Origin: JBBCJR01 sp037190805
GTDB taxonomy: Bacteria; Pseudomonadota; Alphaproteobacteria; Sphingomonadales; Sphingomonadaceae
NCBI GenBank assembly: GCA_037190805.1
Contig: JBBCJR010000014.1
Location: 1-64,000, forward strand
Direction of reading: 5' to 3'
Length of the DNA: 64,000 bases
The notes under the pieces: model-generated
Database searches by the model: none
Told to the model about the DNA's origin: nothing
What the model saw: the letters and a program-made list of their open reading frames with translations, nothing else
Made by a program: the position numbers and the translations under genes
Shown here: piece by piece, positions 44,779 through 53,642 of the stretch
How the letters are laid out: each line of letters opens with the position of its first letter
Position numbering within the stretch: the stretch's first letter is position 1

Positions 44779-45616
44779 CGGCGACCGGCTCGACCCGCTG
44801 CCGGCGGCCGGGCGCGGTCGCGATCAGCCAGGCCCCGCCAACGATCATCGGCAGCGACAGCCATTGGCCCATGTGGAGGCCGGTCGCGGCCGCGAAGCCG
44901 ACGAGTTGGGCGTCCGGCTCGCGCACGAACTCAATCAGGAAGCGGGCGGTGCCGTAACCGGCGAGGAAGATGCCGACGAGCTTGCCCGGCTGATAGCGGG
45001 CCTGCGTGCGCCAGAAGGCATAGGCCAGCGCCGCGAACAGCACGGCCCCCTCCAGCAGCGCCTCGTAAAGTTGGCTGGGGTGACGCGCCACCGGTCCGCC
45101 TTCCGGGAAGATCACACCCCAGGGCACGGCCGTTTCAGCGCCCCACAGTTCCCCATTTATGAAATTGGCCAGACGGCCGAGGAACAGGCCGATCGGCACG
45201 ACGCAGGCGATATAGTCATGGACCCGCAGCCAATCGAGGCTGTTGCGGCGCGCGAACAGCAGAATCGCCAGCATGACGCCGATGGCACCGCCGTGGAACG
45301 ACATGCCGCCTTCCCACAGGCTCAGTATCTCAAGCGGATTGGCGAGATAATGGCCTGGATTGTAGAAGATCACATAGCCCAGCCGCCCGCCCAGGATGAT
45401 GCCGAGCGTGGCATAGGTGACGAAGTCGTCAGCATGGCGCCGCGCCATCGGCGCGCCCGGCTGGGCGATGAGGCGCAGCAGATACCACCAACCCAGGAGG
45501 ATGCCGCCGATATAAGCGAGGCTGTACCAGCGCAGGTGGAAGGACCCGATCGAGAGCAGAACGGGATCCAGGCCCAGAGAGGAGAACTGGATGGATGAAT
45601 TGAGATCAAGCCACAT
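44759..45616 (-). CDS. lgt: Phosphatidylglycerol--prolipoprotein diacylglyceryl transferase
   Basis: 285-residue inner-membrane enzyme adding diacylglycerol to the lipobox Cys of prolipoproteins. SFHGGAIG, GRLANFINGELWG and HPSQLYEALLEG are the Lgt signature elements, with about seven membrane segments. Start set at the ATG of MWLDLNSS (45616), which matches the usual Lgt beginning; GGAAGGTGG lies upstream. It is upstream of the MidA-like methyltransferase gene, an arrangement seen in other alphaproteobacteria. Confidence 0.9.
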   Translation of the reverse strand: MWLDLNSSIQFSSLGLDPVLLSIGSFHLRWYSLAYIGGILLGWWYLLRLIAQPGAPMARRHADDFVTYATLGIILGGRLGYVIFYNPGHYLANPLEILSLWEGGMSFHGGAIGVMLAILLFARRNSLDWLRVHDYIACVVPIGLFLGRLANFINGELWGAETAVPWGVIFPEGGPVARHPSQLYEALLEGAVLFAALAYAFWRTQARYQPGKLVGIFLAGYGTARFLIEFVREPDAQLVGFAAATGLHMGQWLSLPMIVGGAWLIATAPGRRQRVEPVAGAASQS

Positions 45617-45697
45617 CGCGTTCGGGCCACCTTCCATCGGTATCGGGCGGCGCGCACCATAGAGGAGCCGCCGATCGAGGCAATGCCGCGGCCCTCC

Positions 45698-46657
45698 TCA
45701 ACCGTGCGGCCGGTCGCACCGCGCGGTTTCGACGGTGACATGGGCAAGACCGGCGATCGTCGACAGCCGTGTCCGGATCGGACCGGGATCGCAAAGCTCA
45801 GGCGTCACCAGCGACACCACCGCCGCATGGGCACCGGGCCCGATGCGCCAGACGTGCAGGTCGGCGATCTCGCCCGGCTCATCCATCAGTGACTGCCGCA
45901 CCTCGGCCTCCAGCGCCGGAGCCGTCTCGTCGAGCAGGATGGCGGCGGTGTCACGCATCAACGTCCACGACCAGCGCATGATGACGAGCGCGCCAAGAAT
46001 GCCGATCACCGGATCGAGCCATATCCAGCCGAGATAGCGCCCGCCCAGCAACGCCAGGATCGCCATCACCGACGTCAACGCGTCGGCCAGGACGTGCATA
46101 TAGGCCGAACGCAGGTTGTTGTCCTGGCCATGACCGTGGGCGTGGGCATGCGGATGATCATGGCCATGCCCATGATCCTGATGCCCGTGATCATGTCCAG
46201 GTCCCCCGCCCAGCATCCATGCGCTGACCAGATTCACCACCAGGCCGACGACCGCGACAAGGATCGCGTCGCCAAATGCGATCGCGCCGGGATTGAGCAA
46301 CCGGGCGACCGATTCGATGCCGATGCCGGCCGCGAACAGGCCGAGGACGACGGCCGAGGCGAAGCCGGCCAGGTCTCCGACCTTGCCGGTCCCGAAGCTG
46401 TAACGCGCGCTGTGCGCCTGGCGGCGGGCATAGGCATAGGCGGCGGCAGCGATGGCCAGCGCGCCCGCATGCGTGGCCATGTGGAGGCCGTCGGCGAGCA
46501 GGGCCATCGACCCGGTGATCGTCCCGGCGACGATTTCCACGATCATCATCACGGCAGTCAGCGCGACCACCCAGCGGGTGCGACGCTCATTGGCATCATG
46601 CCCCGCGCCCAGATAGACATGACGATGGCCATGATCGGCAAGTGGATGCTGTGCCAT
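45698..46657 (-). CDS. Cation diffusion facilitator (DmeF-like Co/Ni/Zn exporter)
   Basis: 319-residue CDF antiporter. Six membrane segments are visible, with metal-site residues in LLADGLHMATH and MHVLADALTSV (DmeF-style His/Asp). A long His-rich cytoplasmic loop (GHDHGHQDHGHGH and onward) separates segments 4 and 5. YSFGTGKVGDLAGF is typical of the DmeF branch that exports cobalt and nickel; CzcD-like zinc transport is the alternative. It is divergent from mgtE. Confidence 0.85.
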   Translation of the reverse strand: MAQHPLADHGHRHVYLGAGHDANERRTRWVVALTAVMMIVEIVAGTITGSMALLADGLHMATHAGALAIAAAAYAYARRQAHSARYSFGTGKVGDLAGFASAVVLGLFAAGIGIESVARLLNPGAIAFGDAILVAVVGLVVNLVSAWMLGGGPGHDHGHQDHGHGHDHPHAHAHGHGQDNNLRSAYMHVLADALTSVMAILALLGGRYLGWIWLDPVIGILGALVIMRWSWTLMRDTAAILLDETAPALEAEVRQSLMDEPGEIADLHVWRIGPGAHAAVVSLVTPELCDPGPIRTRLSTIAGLAHVTVETARCDRPHG

Positions 46658-46676
46658 GGCGCTATCTTAGGGTCTG

Positions 46677-46708
46677 TTTTGAAATACGCGAAAGGGCGCA
46701 TTTCAAAA
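46677..46708. promoter_or_regulatory. Long dyad between the CDF exporter and mgtE genes
   Basis: TTTTGAAAT (46677-46685) pairs with ATTTCAAAA (46700-46708); after one mismatch the stem continues with CGC/GCG around a 6-base loop. It sits between divergent metal-transport genes, 20 bases from the CDF start. Its position suits an operator or promoter element; there is no T-run on either strand to make it a terminator. Confidence 0.45.
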
Positions 46709-46803
46709 AATGCCGCACCGGCCAGCGCTATCATTGGATGGGCGGTGTCTGCACAACGCAAACAGCCCCTTCCAACGTCGGAGCACCGGTTTATAACCCC
46801 GCC

Positions 46804-48207
46804 ATGACCGAACCGGCCGATCAATCCCAGCACGAGACCGAAGACGCCGGCGCCTTCGAGCACGACGGCATCAGCGGCGAGTTCGTCACCCAGATCCGCG
46901 CTCTGCTGGATGGCGGCGACGGTGACCGCGTCGCCGCCATGGTCGATCCGCTGCACAACGCCGACATCGCGCGCCTGTTCGAGTTGATGGATCATGACCG
47001 CCGCGCCGCGCTGGCCGCGGCGCTGGGCGAGCGGCTGGACGGCGAGGTGCTCGCCGAAATGAACGACTGGGTGCGCGACGCGCTGATCGACGCGCTTGAC
47101 CCGCATCAGGTCGCCGATCTCGCCGTGCAGCTCGACACCGACGACGCGGTCGCGATCATCGAGGACATGGACGACGCCGACCAGCGCGCCGTCCTGCGCG
47201 CCCTGCCGGCCGATGACCGGGCCGCGATCGAGGAGGCATTGTCCTTCCCCGAGGATTCGGCCGGCCGCGTCATGCAGCGCGAACTGGTCGCGGTGCCGGA
47301 GCATTGGACCGTCGGCCAGGTCATCGACTATCTGCGCGACAGCCCGGAGCTGACCTCCGATTTCTGGGAAGTGTTCGTCGTCGATCCAGGCCACCGCCCG
47401 GTCGGCACAATGCATCTCGCCTGGGTCCTGCGCACCCCGCGCCACGTCGCCGTCGCCGACGTCATGCAGCGCGAGCAGATGTTGATCCCGATCGACCTCG
47501 ACCAGGAAGAAGTCGCGCTCCGGTTCCAGAAATACGCCCTCATCTCCGCCGCCGTGGTCGACCCGTCGGGCCGGCTGGTCGGCATGATCACGGTCGACGA
47601 CATCGTCCACATCATTCAGGAAGAAGCAGGCGAGGACATTCTGCGCCTGTCGGGCGCTGGCGAGGGCGACATCAACGAACCGGTGATGGACAGCTATCGC
47701 GCCCGCATCCGCTGGCTGATCGCCAATCTGGGCACCGCGCTGGTCGCTTCGTTCATCATCTCGCGCTTCGAGGGCACGATCGCGCAGATGGTGGCGCTGG
47801 CGACGTTGATGCCGATCGTCGCCTCGTTCGGCGGCAACGCCGGCACCCAGACCATGGCGGTGGCGGTGCGCGCCATCGCCACCGGCCAGCTGGTCGCCAC
47901 CAACAGCGGACGCACGATCGTCAAGGAAATCCGCATCGCCCTGTTGAACGGCATCACCCTCGCCATCCTGTTGGGGCTGGGGGTGGCGCTGGTCTTCCAG
48001 GACGCGCGTCTGGGCATGGTGATCGGCGCCGCGATGGTCATCAACCTCGGCATTGCCGGGGTGGCAGGCACGCTGGTGCCCCTGGGCATGAAACGGGCCG
48101 GGGTCGATCCCGCCCTCGCCTCGTCGGTGTTCGTGACGATGGTCACCGATTCGATGGGCTTCCTCGCCTTCCTCGGCCTGGCGACCGCGGTGGGGCTCAC
48201 CGGCTGA
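46804..48207 (+). CDS. mgtE: Magnesium transporter MgtE
   Basis: 467-residue channel. N-terminal MgtE helical domain (about 20-150), two CBS domains (about 155-285, with GRVMQREL and DVMQREQMLIPI), then five membrane segments. The pore signature ASFGGNAGTQTMAV is present. The domain order equals that of Thermus MgtE, whose cytosolic part closes the pore when magnesium is high. A DUF1489 gene follows after 62 bases in the same direction. Confidence 0.92.
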   Translation: MTEPADQSQHETEDAGAFEHDGISGEFVTQIRALLDGGDGDRVAAMVDPLHNADIARLFELMDHDRRAALAAALGERLDGEVLAEMNDWVRDALIDALDPHQVADLAVQLDTDDAVAIIEDMDDADQRAVLRALPADDRAAIEEALSFPEDSAGRVMQRELVAVPEHWTVGQVIDYLRDSPELTSDFWEVFVVDPGHRPVGTMHLAWVLRTPRHVAVADVMQREQMLIPIDLDQEEVALRFQKYALISAAVVDPSGRLVGMITVDDIVHIIQEEAGEDILRLSGAGEGDINEPVMDSYRARIRWLIANLGTALVASFIISRFEGTIAQMVALATLMPIVASFGGNAGTQTMAVAVRAIATGQLVATNSGRTIVKEIRIALLNGITLAILLGLGVALVFQDARLGMVIGAAMVINLGIAGVAGTLVPLGMKRAGVDPALASSVFVTMVTDSMGFLAFLGLATAVGLTG

Positions 48208-48269
48208 CGATCGACGATTCCTCACCCACCCCGATTGAAAGCGGCGGGAAGACCCCCGATTTCTCGTTC

Positions 48270-48683
48270 ATGGCCCTTCATCTCACCAAGGTCGCGGTCG
48301 GCTGCCCGGATATCGAGACGCTGGCCGCGCGCCAGCAGCCGCGCATCGTCGACGGGCGGGTATTCATAACCACCCGTTACCGGCCCAAGCGCGGCGACGG
48401 GCTGGCGGGCGGATCGTTATTCTGGATCATCGGGCACAGCCTGGTCTGCCGCCAGACGCTGCTGGGACTGGAGGACGTAAGCGGCGAGGACGGTCGGCAC
48501 TGCCGCATCCATCTTGGCGCGGCGATCCAGCCTGTCCGTCCCCGGCCTCTCCGCGCCCATCAGGGTTGGCGTTACCTGAACGACACGGATGCCCCGGCGG
48601 ATCTTGGCGGCAGCGCGGCGGGTGCGAACGATGTCATGCCGGCGGCATTGCTGCGCGAGCTGTCGACGCTCGGCCTCATCTGA
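48270..48683 (+). CDS. DUF1489 protein
   Basis: 137-residue protein beginning MALHLTKVAVGC, the conserved DUF1489 start, and including VFITTRYRPKRGDGL, LFWIIGHSLVCRQTLLGLE and HQGWRYL. Function unknown. It is common across alphaproteobacteria and often resides near housekeeping genes. It follows mgtE and may share its transcript; ten bases separate it from the convergent DUF2807 gene. Confidence 0.82.
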   Translation: MALHLTKVAVGCPDIETLAARQQPRIVDGRVFITTRYRPKRGDGLAGGSLFWIIGHSLVCRQTLLGLEDVSGEDGRHCRIHLGAAIQPVRPRPLRAHQGWRYLNDTDAPADLGGSAAGANDVMPAALLRELSTLGLI

Positions 48684-48693
48684 CCCATCCCGC

Positions 48694-49401
48694 TCAGTCG
48701 CCGCAGCGAACCGTTCCCGATCCCATCTGCGTCACCTTGCAACGCGCCTTGCCCGCCACCTCGACATTGGCGGTGCCGGCGACGGTCACGGCCGCATCCT
48801 GCGATGCGGTCGCCTTGAGGTCGGCGGCGCCGGAAACGGTTGCGGTCAAAGACCGGGCGGCGAGCGCGCCGGCATCGATCGCGCCGGCCCCCTCCATCGC
48901 CACCCGCACCGCTTCGGCCTTGCCGGCGACGGTCAGCTTGCCTGGCCCGGCTACGGTCAACGTCACGCGATCCGCCGCCACCTCGCCAACCTCCAGCGTG
49001 CCGGGGCCGGTAACGCTGGCAGCGAAATCCACGCCACGCGCTTTGTCAACGCGCATCCGCCCCGCACCGGCGACGACAGCGCCGCGCAGCGCCGGCAGGT
49101 TGACGATAACGGTCACCGGCCCTTCGCTGCGATCAGCCCGCCAGTCGACCCGCGACGGACGGATGAGCAGGCGGGTGCCGCGCACTTCGACCTGCATCCT
49201 GTCCAGCGTGTCGCGATCACCCTCGGCCCTCACCGAGGCGCCGGGGCCGACGTTAACCTCGACCTGATAGGCACCACCCAGCTCGATCCGATCGAACCCG
49301 TTGACCGTGAACACCCGTTTCGCCGGTGTTGCCGCCGACACGGCGAGCGGCGCGGCGACCGTGAGGCCCAACAGCACAACGGAACGGATCACGCAGAGCA
49401 T
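48694..49401 (-). CDS. DUF2807 (head GIN domain) secreted auto-transporter-like protein
   Basis: 235-residue protein with a signal peptide (about residues 1-25, ending near AVSAA). The remainder is a right-handed beta-helix of repeated strands such as VTGPGTLEVG, VAGPGKLTV, VSGAADLKA and VAGTANVEV, the DUF2807/GIN pattern. Function unknown; such repeats are thought to serve as secreted or surface scaffolds. The start at 49401 is chosen for the signal peptide; a longer reading to 49443 exists. A terminator lies about 40 bases upstream. Confidence 0.75.
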   Translation of the reverse strand: MLCVIRSVVLLGLTVAAPLAVSAATPAKRVFTVNGFDRIELGGAYQVEVNVGPGASVRAEGDRDTLDRMQVEVRGTRLLIRPSRVDWRADRSEGPVTVIVNLPALRGAVVAGAGRMRVDKARGVDFAASVTGPGTLEVGEVAADRVTLTVAGPGKLTVAGKAEAVRVAMEGAGAIDAGALAARSLTATVSGAADLKATASQDAAVTVAGTANVEVAGKARCKVTQMGSGTVRCGD

Positions 49402-49441
49402 AACGCGGCAATGATGGGCGGCGTCTTCCGCTGTCGCAAAC

Positions 49442-49473
49442 AAAAAAGGCGGCCCCGTCGGGACCGCCCTTTT
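49442..49473 (-). terminator. Rho-independent terminator after carD
   Basis: A GC-rich inverted repeat (GGCGGCCCC and GGGACCGCC around GTC) is flanked by an A-run on the left and TTTT on the right. Read leftwards it ends in six T, giving a strong terminator 23 bases past the carD stop. It may also work rightwards. Confidence 0.8.
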
Positions 49474-49495
49474 CGATCGGCTCTGTTTCGTGACT

Positions 49496-49999
49496 TCAGG
49501 CGGCCTTCTTCAGCACCTGAAGAATCTTCTCCTGGGCGGCCGGCTCGTCGATCTCCTCCATCGCCGCGAGTTCGCGGGCAAGGCGGCTGACCGCCGCTTC
49601 GAAGATCTGCCGCTCGGAATAGCTCTGCTCCGGCTGATCGTCGGCCCGATGCAGGTCGCGAACGACCTCGGCGATCGACACCAGGTCGCCGGAATTGATC
49701 TTGGCCTCATATTCCTGGGCGCGGCGCGACCACATGGTCCGCTTGACCTTGGGCTTGCCCTTCAAGGTGACGAGCGCCTCCTGCAACTTGGCGTTGGAGG
49801 ACAGCTTACGCATGCCGACCATCTCGGCCTTGTTGGTGGGAACGCGCAGCGTCATCCGCTCCTTCTCGAAGCGCAGCACGTACAGCTCCAGCGTCGTGCC
49901 CGCGATTTCCGAGCTCTGCAGCTCGATGACGCGGCCAACGCCGTGCTTGGGATAAACGACATAATCGCCGACGTCGAAGCTCAACGCCTTTCCTGCCAT
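49496..49999 (-). CDS. carD: CarD-family transcription regulator
   Basis: 167-residue RNA polymerase-binding protein. The N-terminal Tudor-like domain (FDVGDYVVYPKHGVGRVIEL) contacts the beta subunit; the C-terminal helical domain contains WSRRAQEYEAKI, with the conserved Trp that props open the transcription bubble. CarD stabilises the open complex at rRNA and other promoters. AAAGG lies upstream of ATG 49999. It has its own terminator. Confidence 0.92.
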   Translation of the reverse strand: MAGKALSFDVGDYVVYPKHGVGRVIELQSSEIAGTTLELYVLRFEKERMTLRVPTNKAEMVGMRKLSSNAKLQEALVTLKGKPKVKRTMWSRRAQEYEAKINSGDLVSIAEVVRDLHRADDQPEQSYSERQIFEAAVSRLARELAAMEEIDEPAAQEKILQVLKKAA

Positions 50000-50194
50000 G
50001 TCCGACCTTTCTTCTGCTGGGCAGCCAGAGGCGGAACCGTCGTCCGGCATGCCATATTATTGCAGACGCGAAGACACACGCCTGAAGCAACGCCTCAGTA
50101 GCAGATTTTTAAGGCAAATGCCACCATTGCGTAGCAATTCGCTGCGTTGATATGTCAGCTGCGATGGTGACTGGCGCGCACCACGCCCGCACCG

Positions 50195-50533
50195 TCAGTC
50201 GCCGGTGCCAGGTTCCGGCGAGAAATGCTCTTCGAGCTTGTTCGGCACGCCCTTCCACTCGTCCGCGTCGGCGGGCGCTTCGCGCTTGCGCGTGATGTTG
50301 GGCCACTGGGCCGAAAAGCTGGTGTTCAGCTCAAGCCACTTTTCCAGCCCGCTTTCGGTATCCGGGAAAATCGCTTCGGCCGGGCATTCCGGCTCGCATA
50401 CCCCGCAATCGATACACTCGTTGGGGTTGATGACCAGCATGTTGTCACCCTCGTAGAAGCAGTCGACAGGACAGACTTCCACACAATCCATATACTTGCA
50501 GCGGATGCAGTTATCGGTGACGACGTAGGTCAT
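50195..50533 (-). CDS. fdxA: Seven-iron ferredoxin FdxA ([3Fe-4S]/[4Fe-4S])
   Basis: 112-residue ferredoxin. CIRCKYMDCVEVCPVDCFYEG supplies the first cluster set and CIDCGVCEPECP the second, with the long C-terminal extension (LNTSFSAQWPNIT) typical of FdxA in alphaproteobacteria. It carries electrons in the cytosol. The start at 50533 is the family's MTYVVTDNC. The 195-base gap to carD shows no gene. Confidence 0.9.
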   Translation of the reverse strand: MTYVVTDNCIRCKYMDCVEVCPVDCFYEGDNMLVINPNECIDCGVCEPECPAEAIFPDTESGLEKWLELNTSFSAQWPNITRKREAPADADEWKGVPNKLEEHFSPEPGTGD

Positions 50534-50572
50534 GGACCATTTCCGGTTCAACTTTCAGGCGACGCGCACCGC

Positions 50573-50878
50573 CTAGTCCGCTGGCCGCACCTCCGTCAAT
50601 GCCGTCGCGCTGCCGCCCAGAGCGGCATAGGCGTGACTTGCCTCCGTGAAGGGGCCCCGCCGGGCCGGCAGCGCCAATATCCTGATCGCGCGCGCGCCAC
50701 CCTCCGGCACCGGCAGGGTCAGCACCTGACCGACCCGAACCGGTTGGGCGGCCCGTTCCACGACGCGGCCGTCGAGGCGGACGCGCCGGCTTTCGCAAAG
50801 CGACTGCGCCAGCGTGCGGCTCTTCGTCAGCCGCGCGAACCACAACCATTTGTCGAGCCTGAGGCCGGCGTCAGCCAC
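50573..50878 (-). CDS. S4-domain RNA-binding protein (Hsp15-like)
   Basis: 101-residue protein. LRLDKWLWFARLTKSRTLAQ begins the S4 RNA-binding fold, followed by RRVRLDGRVVERA and a basic tail. Hsp15 in E. coli binds blocked 50S subunits carrying nascent chains. The GTG start at 50878 overlaps the stop codon of the helicase gene by eight bases, so the two are coupled. Longer readings to 50974 lie within the helicase gene. Confidence 0.8.
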   Translation of the reverse strand: MADAGLRLDKWLWFARLTKSRTLAQSLCESRRVRLDGRVVERAAQPVRVGQVLTLPVPEGGARAIRILALPARRGPFTEASHAYAALGGSATALTEVRPAD

Positions 50879-53465
50879 GCCGCGATCCCAGCGACGCCAG
50901 CGCCGCGAAAGCCGAGGCGGGATTGGGCGCCATCGCCACAGCGGGAGCGCGGCGTGCCGGCCCGCGCCAGACATAGCGGTCGGCCTGATCGGGCGCCGCC
51001 CCGTCCACCGGCGCCGGCATGAAACCCAAGGTCCGCATCAGCCGCCTCTGGCTGTCGAGCGTCAGCCCCATCGACAGGCCCAGCGCCGGATCAGGCACGA
51101 AAGGACGCCGCCCTTCGCGCGCGGTGTGCGCCGCTTCGGCCAGCCGATCCGCAAGATCGACGCGCAGTGCCTGCCGCCCGATGCGGCGGAAACCGGCAAG
51201 GGCGAGCGACACATCCGTCCAGCCCTCGGCGTCGACCACGGCGGCGCTGTTCGGCGGCACCGTCGGCATCGGCTGCCGTTCCGCCGCGGCCCACAGCGCG
51301 AGTCGCCACCGTGTGGCCTCCGGTTTCAAAAGCAGGGGATGGAACAGGTCGAGCGCGCCGAATCTGACCCCGAGCCGCTTCAGCGCGGCGCGCTGGACGG
51401 GGTTCATCGCCTCGATCAGCTCGATCCCCGGACCGCGCGGCAACACGCCCAGCTGGTCGACGAGACGAATGGCGAGGCCCCGCGCCGCGCCATCCAGTAT
51501 CCCGCCCGCCTCAGCTGCGGCGGCCAGCCGTACCAGCGGCCGCAGCCGTGCATCGATCGCCGCGGCCAGCCACTCGCGCAGTCGCGCCTCGACCTGTCGG
51601 CGGCTGTCGGCGCCAAGCCCTGCCACGGCCCGGTCGAGCCGAAAGCGCGGCGCAAGGATGGCGCCGCCCTTTTCCAGCGTCGCAACATCATGCCCGTCCC
51701 ATTGCAGACGCGGCGGCGATCCCGCCTCGGTGATCAAGGCGAAGGCGCCGTCGGCGGCTTCAGTCAGCAGCCGGGCGCGGCGCGCCAGCTCGCGCGGCAG
51801 GCGCTTCTCGGCGGCGGCAAGCAGCATCTTCTTCTCCGCCAGCCGGACGGTCGCGTCGACGGCAAAGCGGAACCCATCGAGACGACCGATCGCCTCCCCT
51901 TCCACCGCGACGGTGCCGTCGTCGTCGACGGTCGCGCTGAGATCCGCAGCGCGACCGCCGAGGCCCTTCACCAGCACTGCTGTCCGCCGGTCGACAAAGC
52001 GGCTCATCAATCGTTCGTGGAGCGCGTCGGACAAGCGGTCCTCGACCGCGCGGGTCCGCTCCGCCCACAGCTTGGGATCGGCCAGCCAGTCCGCGCGATG
52101 GGCGACATAGGTCCAAGTGCGCGCTGCGGCGATGCGATCGGACAGCTGGGCGATATCGCCCTGGACATCGTCCAGCCGCGCGATCTCGCCCGCGATCCAA
52201 TCGGTCGGCAGATGGCCGTGCCCTTCCGACAGGTGACGGAACAGCGTGCCGACCAGGCGCGCATGCGTCTCCACGCCCGTCTTGCGATAATCCGGCAGTC
52301 CGCAGACATCCCACAGCCGCCGCACCATCGCGGGTCCGCGCGTCCGGGCCGTCACCCAGTCCTCGCCCGCCAGGCGTTTCAATACCGCGAGATCCACCGC
52401 CTCCTCGGCCCGATGCAGCACCGGACGATCGGGCAGCACCTCCAGCGACGCGATCAAACGGGGGGCCGACGCCCAGTCCAACCGCGCGTTGCGCCATTCC
52501 AGCCGCTCCAGCGGCGGAAAGCGGTGCGCTTCGATCGCATCGATTTCCTCGGCTTCAAAGCCGTGCGCGGCCTCGCCGCCCAACTGGACGGTGCCGAAGG
52601 TGCCGTCGCGCTGGTGACGGCCGGCGCGGCCGGCGATCTGCGCCATCTCGGCAATGGTCAGGCGCCTCCGGCGGCGGCCGTCGAATTTGTCGAGTCCGGC
52701 GAAGGCGACATGGCCAAGGTCGAGGTTGAGACCCATGCCGATGGCATCGGTGGCGACCAGAAAGTCGACCTCGCCCGACTGGTAGAGGGCAACCTGGGCG
52801 TTGCGGGTGCGCGGGCTCAAGGCGCCCATCACCACCGCGGCGCCGCCCTTGTGCCGGCGCAGCATCTCGGCCAGCGCATAGACGTCCTCCAGCCCGAAGG
52901 CGACGATCGCCGACCGGCGCGGCAGGCGCGACAGCTTCTTCGCGCCTGCATAAGCGAGGGTCGAAAAGCGCGGGCGGGTGACGATCTCGGCATCCGGCAG
53001 CAGACTTCGGATCAGCGGCCGCAGGCTTTCGGAACCCAGGATCATGGTTTCAGCGAAACCGCGCGCGTGCAGCAACCGTTCGGTGAAGACATGGCCGCGC
53101 TCGCGATCGGTGCCCATCTGCGCCTCGTCCAGCGCCAGGAACGACACCTCGCGGTCGGTCGGCATCGATTCCGCCGTGCACAGGAAGTAGCGGGCGCCGG
53201 GCGGCAGGATCTTTTCTTCGCCGGTGATCAGCGCCACCTGGCCGGCGCCTTTCACACCCACCACCCGATCATAGACTTCGCGGGCCAGCAGACGGAGCGG
53301 AAAGCCCATCATGCCGCTGGCATGGCCGCACATCCGCTCGATGGCGAGGTGAGTCTTGCCGGTGTTGGTCGGCCCGAGCACTGCGGTCAGCACCGAGCCG
53401 GTCAAAGCGCGCATGCCCGGCATGTTGGCAGCGCCGGCCAGGAACGCAAGGGGCTGCAAGGACAT
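50871..53465 (-). CDS. SUV3-like DEAD/DEAH-box RNA helicase
   Basis: 864-residue ATP-dependent helicase close to the mitochondrial degradosome helicase SUPV3L1. Walker A is LGPTNTGKTHLA, the DEAD-like box is ALDEAQM, and motif VI is QIAGRAGRH; SUV3-type GMMGFPLRLLAREVYD follows motif I. In alphaproteobacteria this helicase is widespread, with a role in RNA processing assumed by homology. The start is unsure: 53465 is chosen, but 53564 and internal Met codons are possible. It is followed by the coupled S4-domain gene, which fits an RNA-related function. Confidence 0.82.
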   Translation of the reverse strand: MSLQPLAFLAGAANMPGMRALTGSVLTAVLGPTNTGKTHLAIERMCGHASGMMGFPLRLLAREVYDRVVGVKGAGQVALITGEEKILPPGARYFLCTAESMPTDREVSFLALDEAQMGTDRERGHVFTERLLHARGFAETMILGSESLRPLIRSLLPDAEIVTRPRFSTLAYAGAKKLSRLPRRSAIVAFGLEDVYALAEMLRRHKGGAAVVMGALSPRTRNAQVALYQSGEVDFLVATDAIGMGLNLDLGHVAFAGLDKFDGRRRRRLTIAEMAQIAGRAGRHQRDGTFGTVQLGGEAAHGFEAEEIDAIEAHRFPPLERLEWRNARLDWASAPRLIASLEVLPDRPVLHRAEEAVDLAVLKRLAGEDWVTARTRGPAMVRRLWDVCGLPDYRKTGVETHARLVGTLFRHLSEGHGHLPTDWIAGEIARLDDVQGDIAQLSDRIAAARTWTYVAHRADWLADPKLWAERTRAVEDRLSDALHERLMSRFVDRRTAVLVKGLGGRAADLSATVDDDGTVAVEGEAIGRLDGFRFAVDATVRLAEKKMLLAAAEKRLPRELARRARLLTEAADGAFALITEAGSPPRLQWDGHDVATLEKGGAILAPRFRLDRAVAGLGADSRRQVEARLREWLAAAIDARLRPLVRLAAAAEAGGILDGAARGLAIRLVDQLGVLPRGPGIELIEAMNPVQRAALKRLGVRFGALDLFHPLLLKPEATRWRLALWAAAERQPMPTVPPNSAAVVDAEGWTDVSLALAGFRRIGRQALRVDLADRLAEAAHTAREGRRPFVPDPALGLSMGLTLDSQRRLMRTLGFMPAPVDGAAPDQADRYVWRGPARRAPAVAMAPNPASAFAALASLGSRRG

Positions 53466-53642
53466 AGCGGAAAAACGAGCACCCCGGCTCGATTCATCGT
53501 CACCACCCCTCACCTCGTCGCAGTAGTGAGTCCGCCTGTCGCGGGTTAGTTGGCGTTTAACCACTCTTATGCGACGGATTTATGTGATATCGGCCGCTGC
53601 GGGTCGATCGCGCGGCACGGCGACACGGCCGGGGGGTGAACT

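Noticed and set aside
46558..48225. Leftward reading opposite mgtE
   Set aside because: Antisense shadow of a well-conserved magnesium channel.
50814..53549. 911-residue rightward reading opposite the SUV3-like helicase
   Set aside because: Runs open only because of codon bias on the other strand; no motif, while the leftward gene has Walker and DEAD-box motifs.
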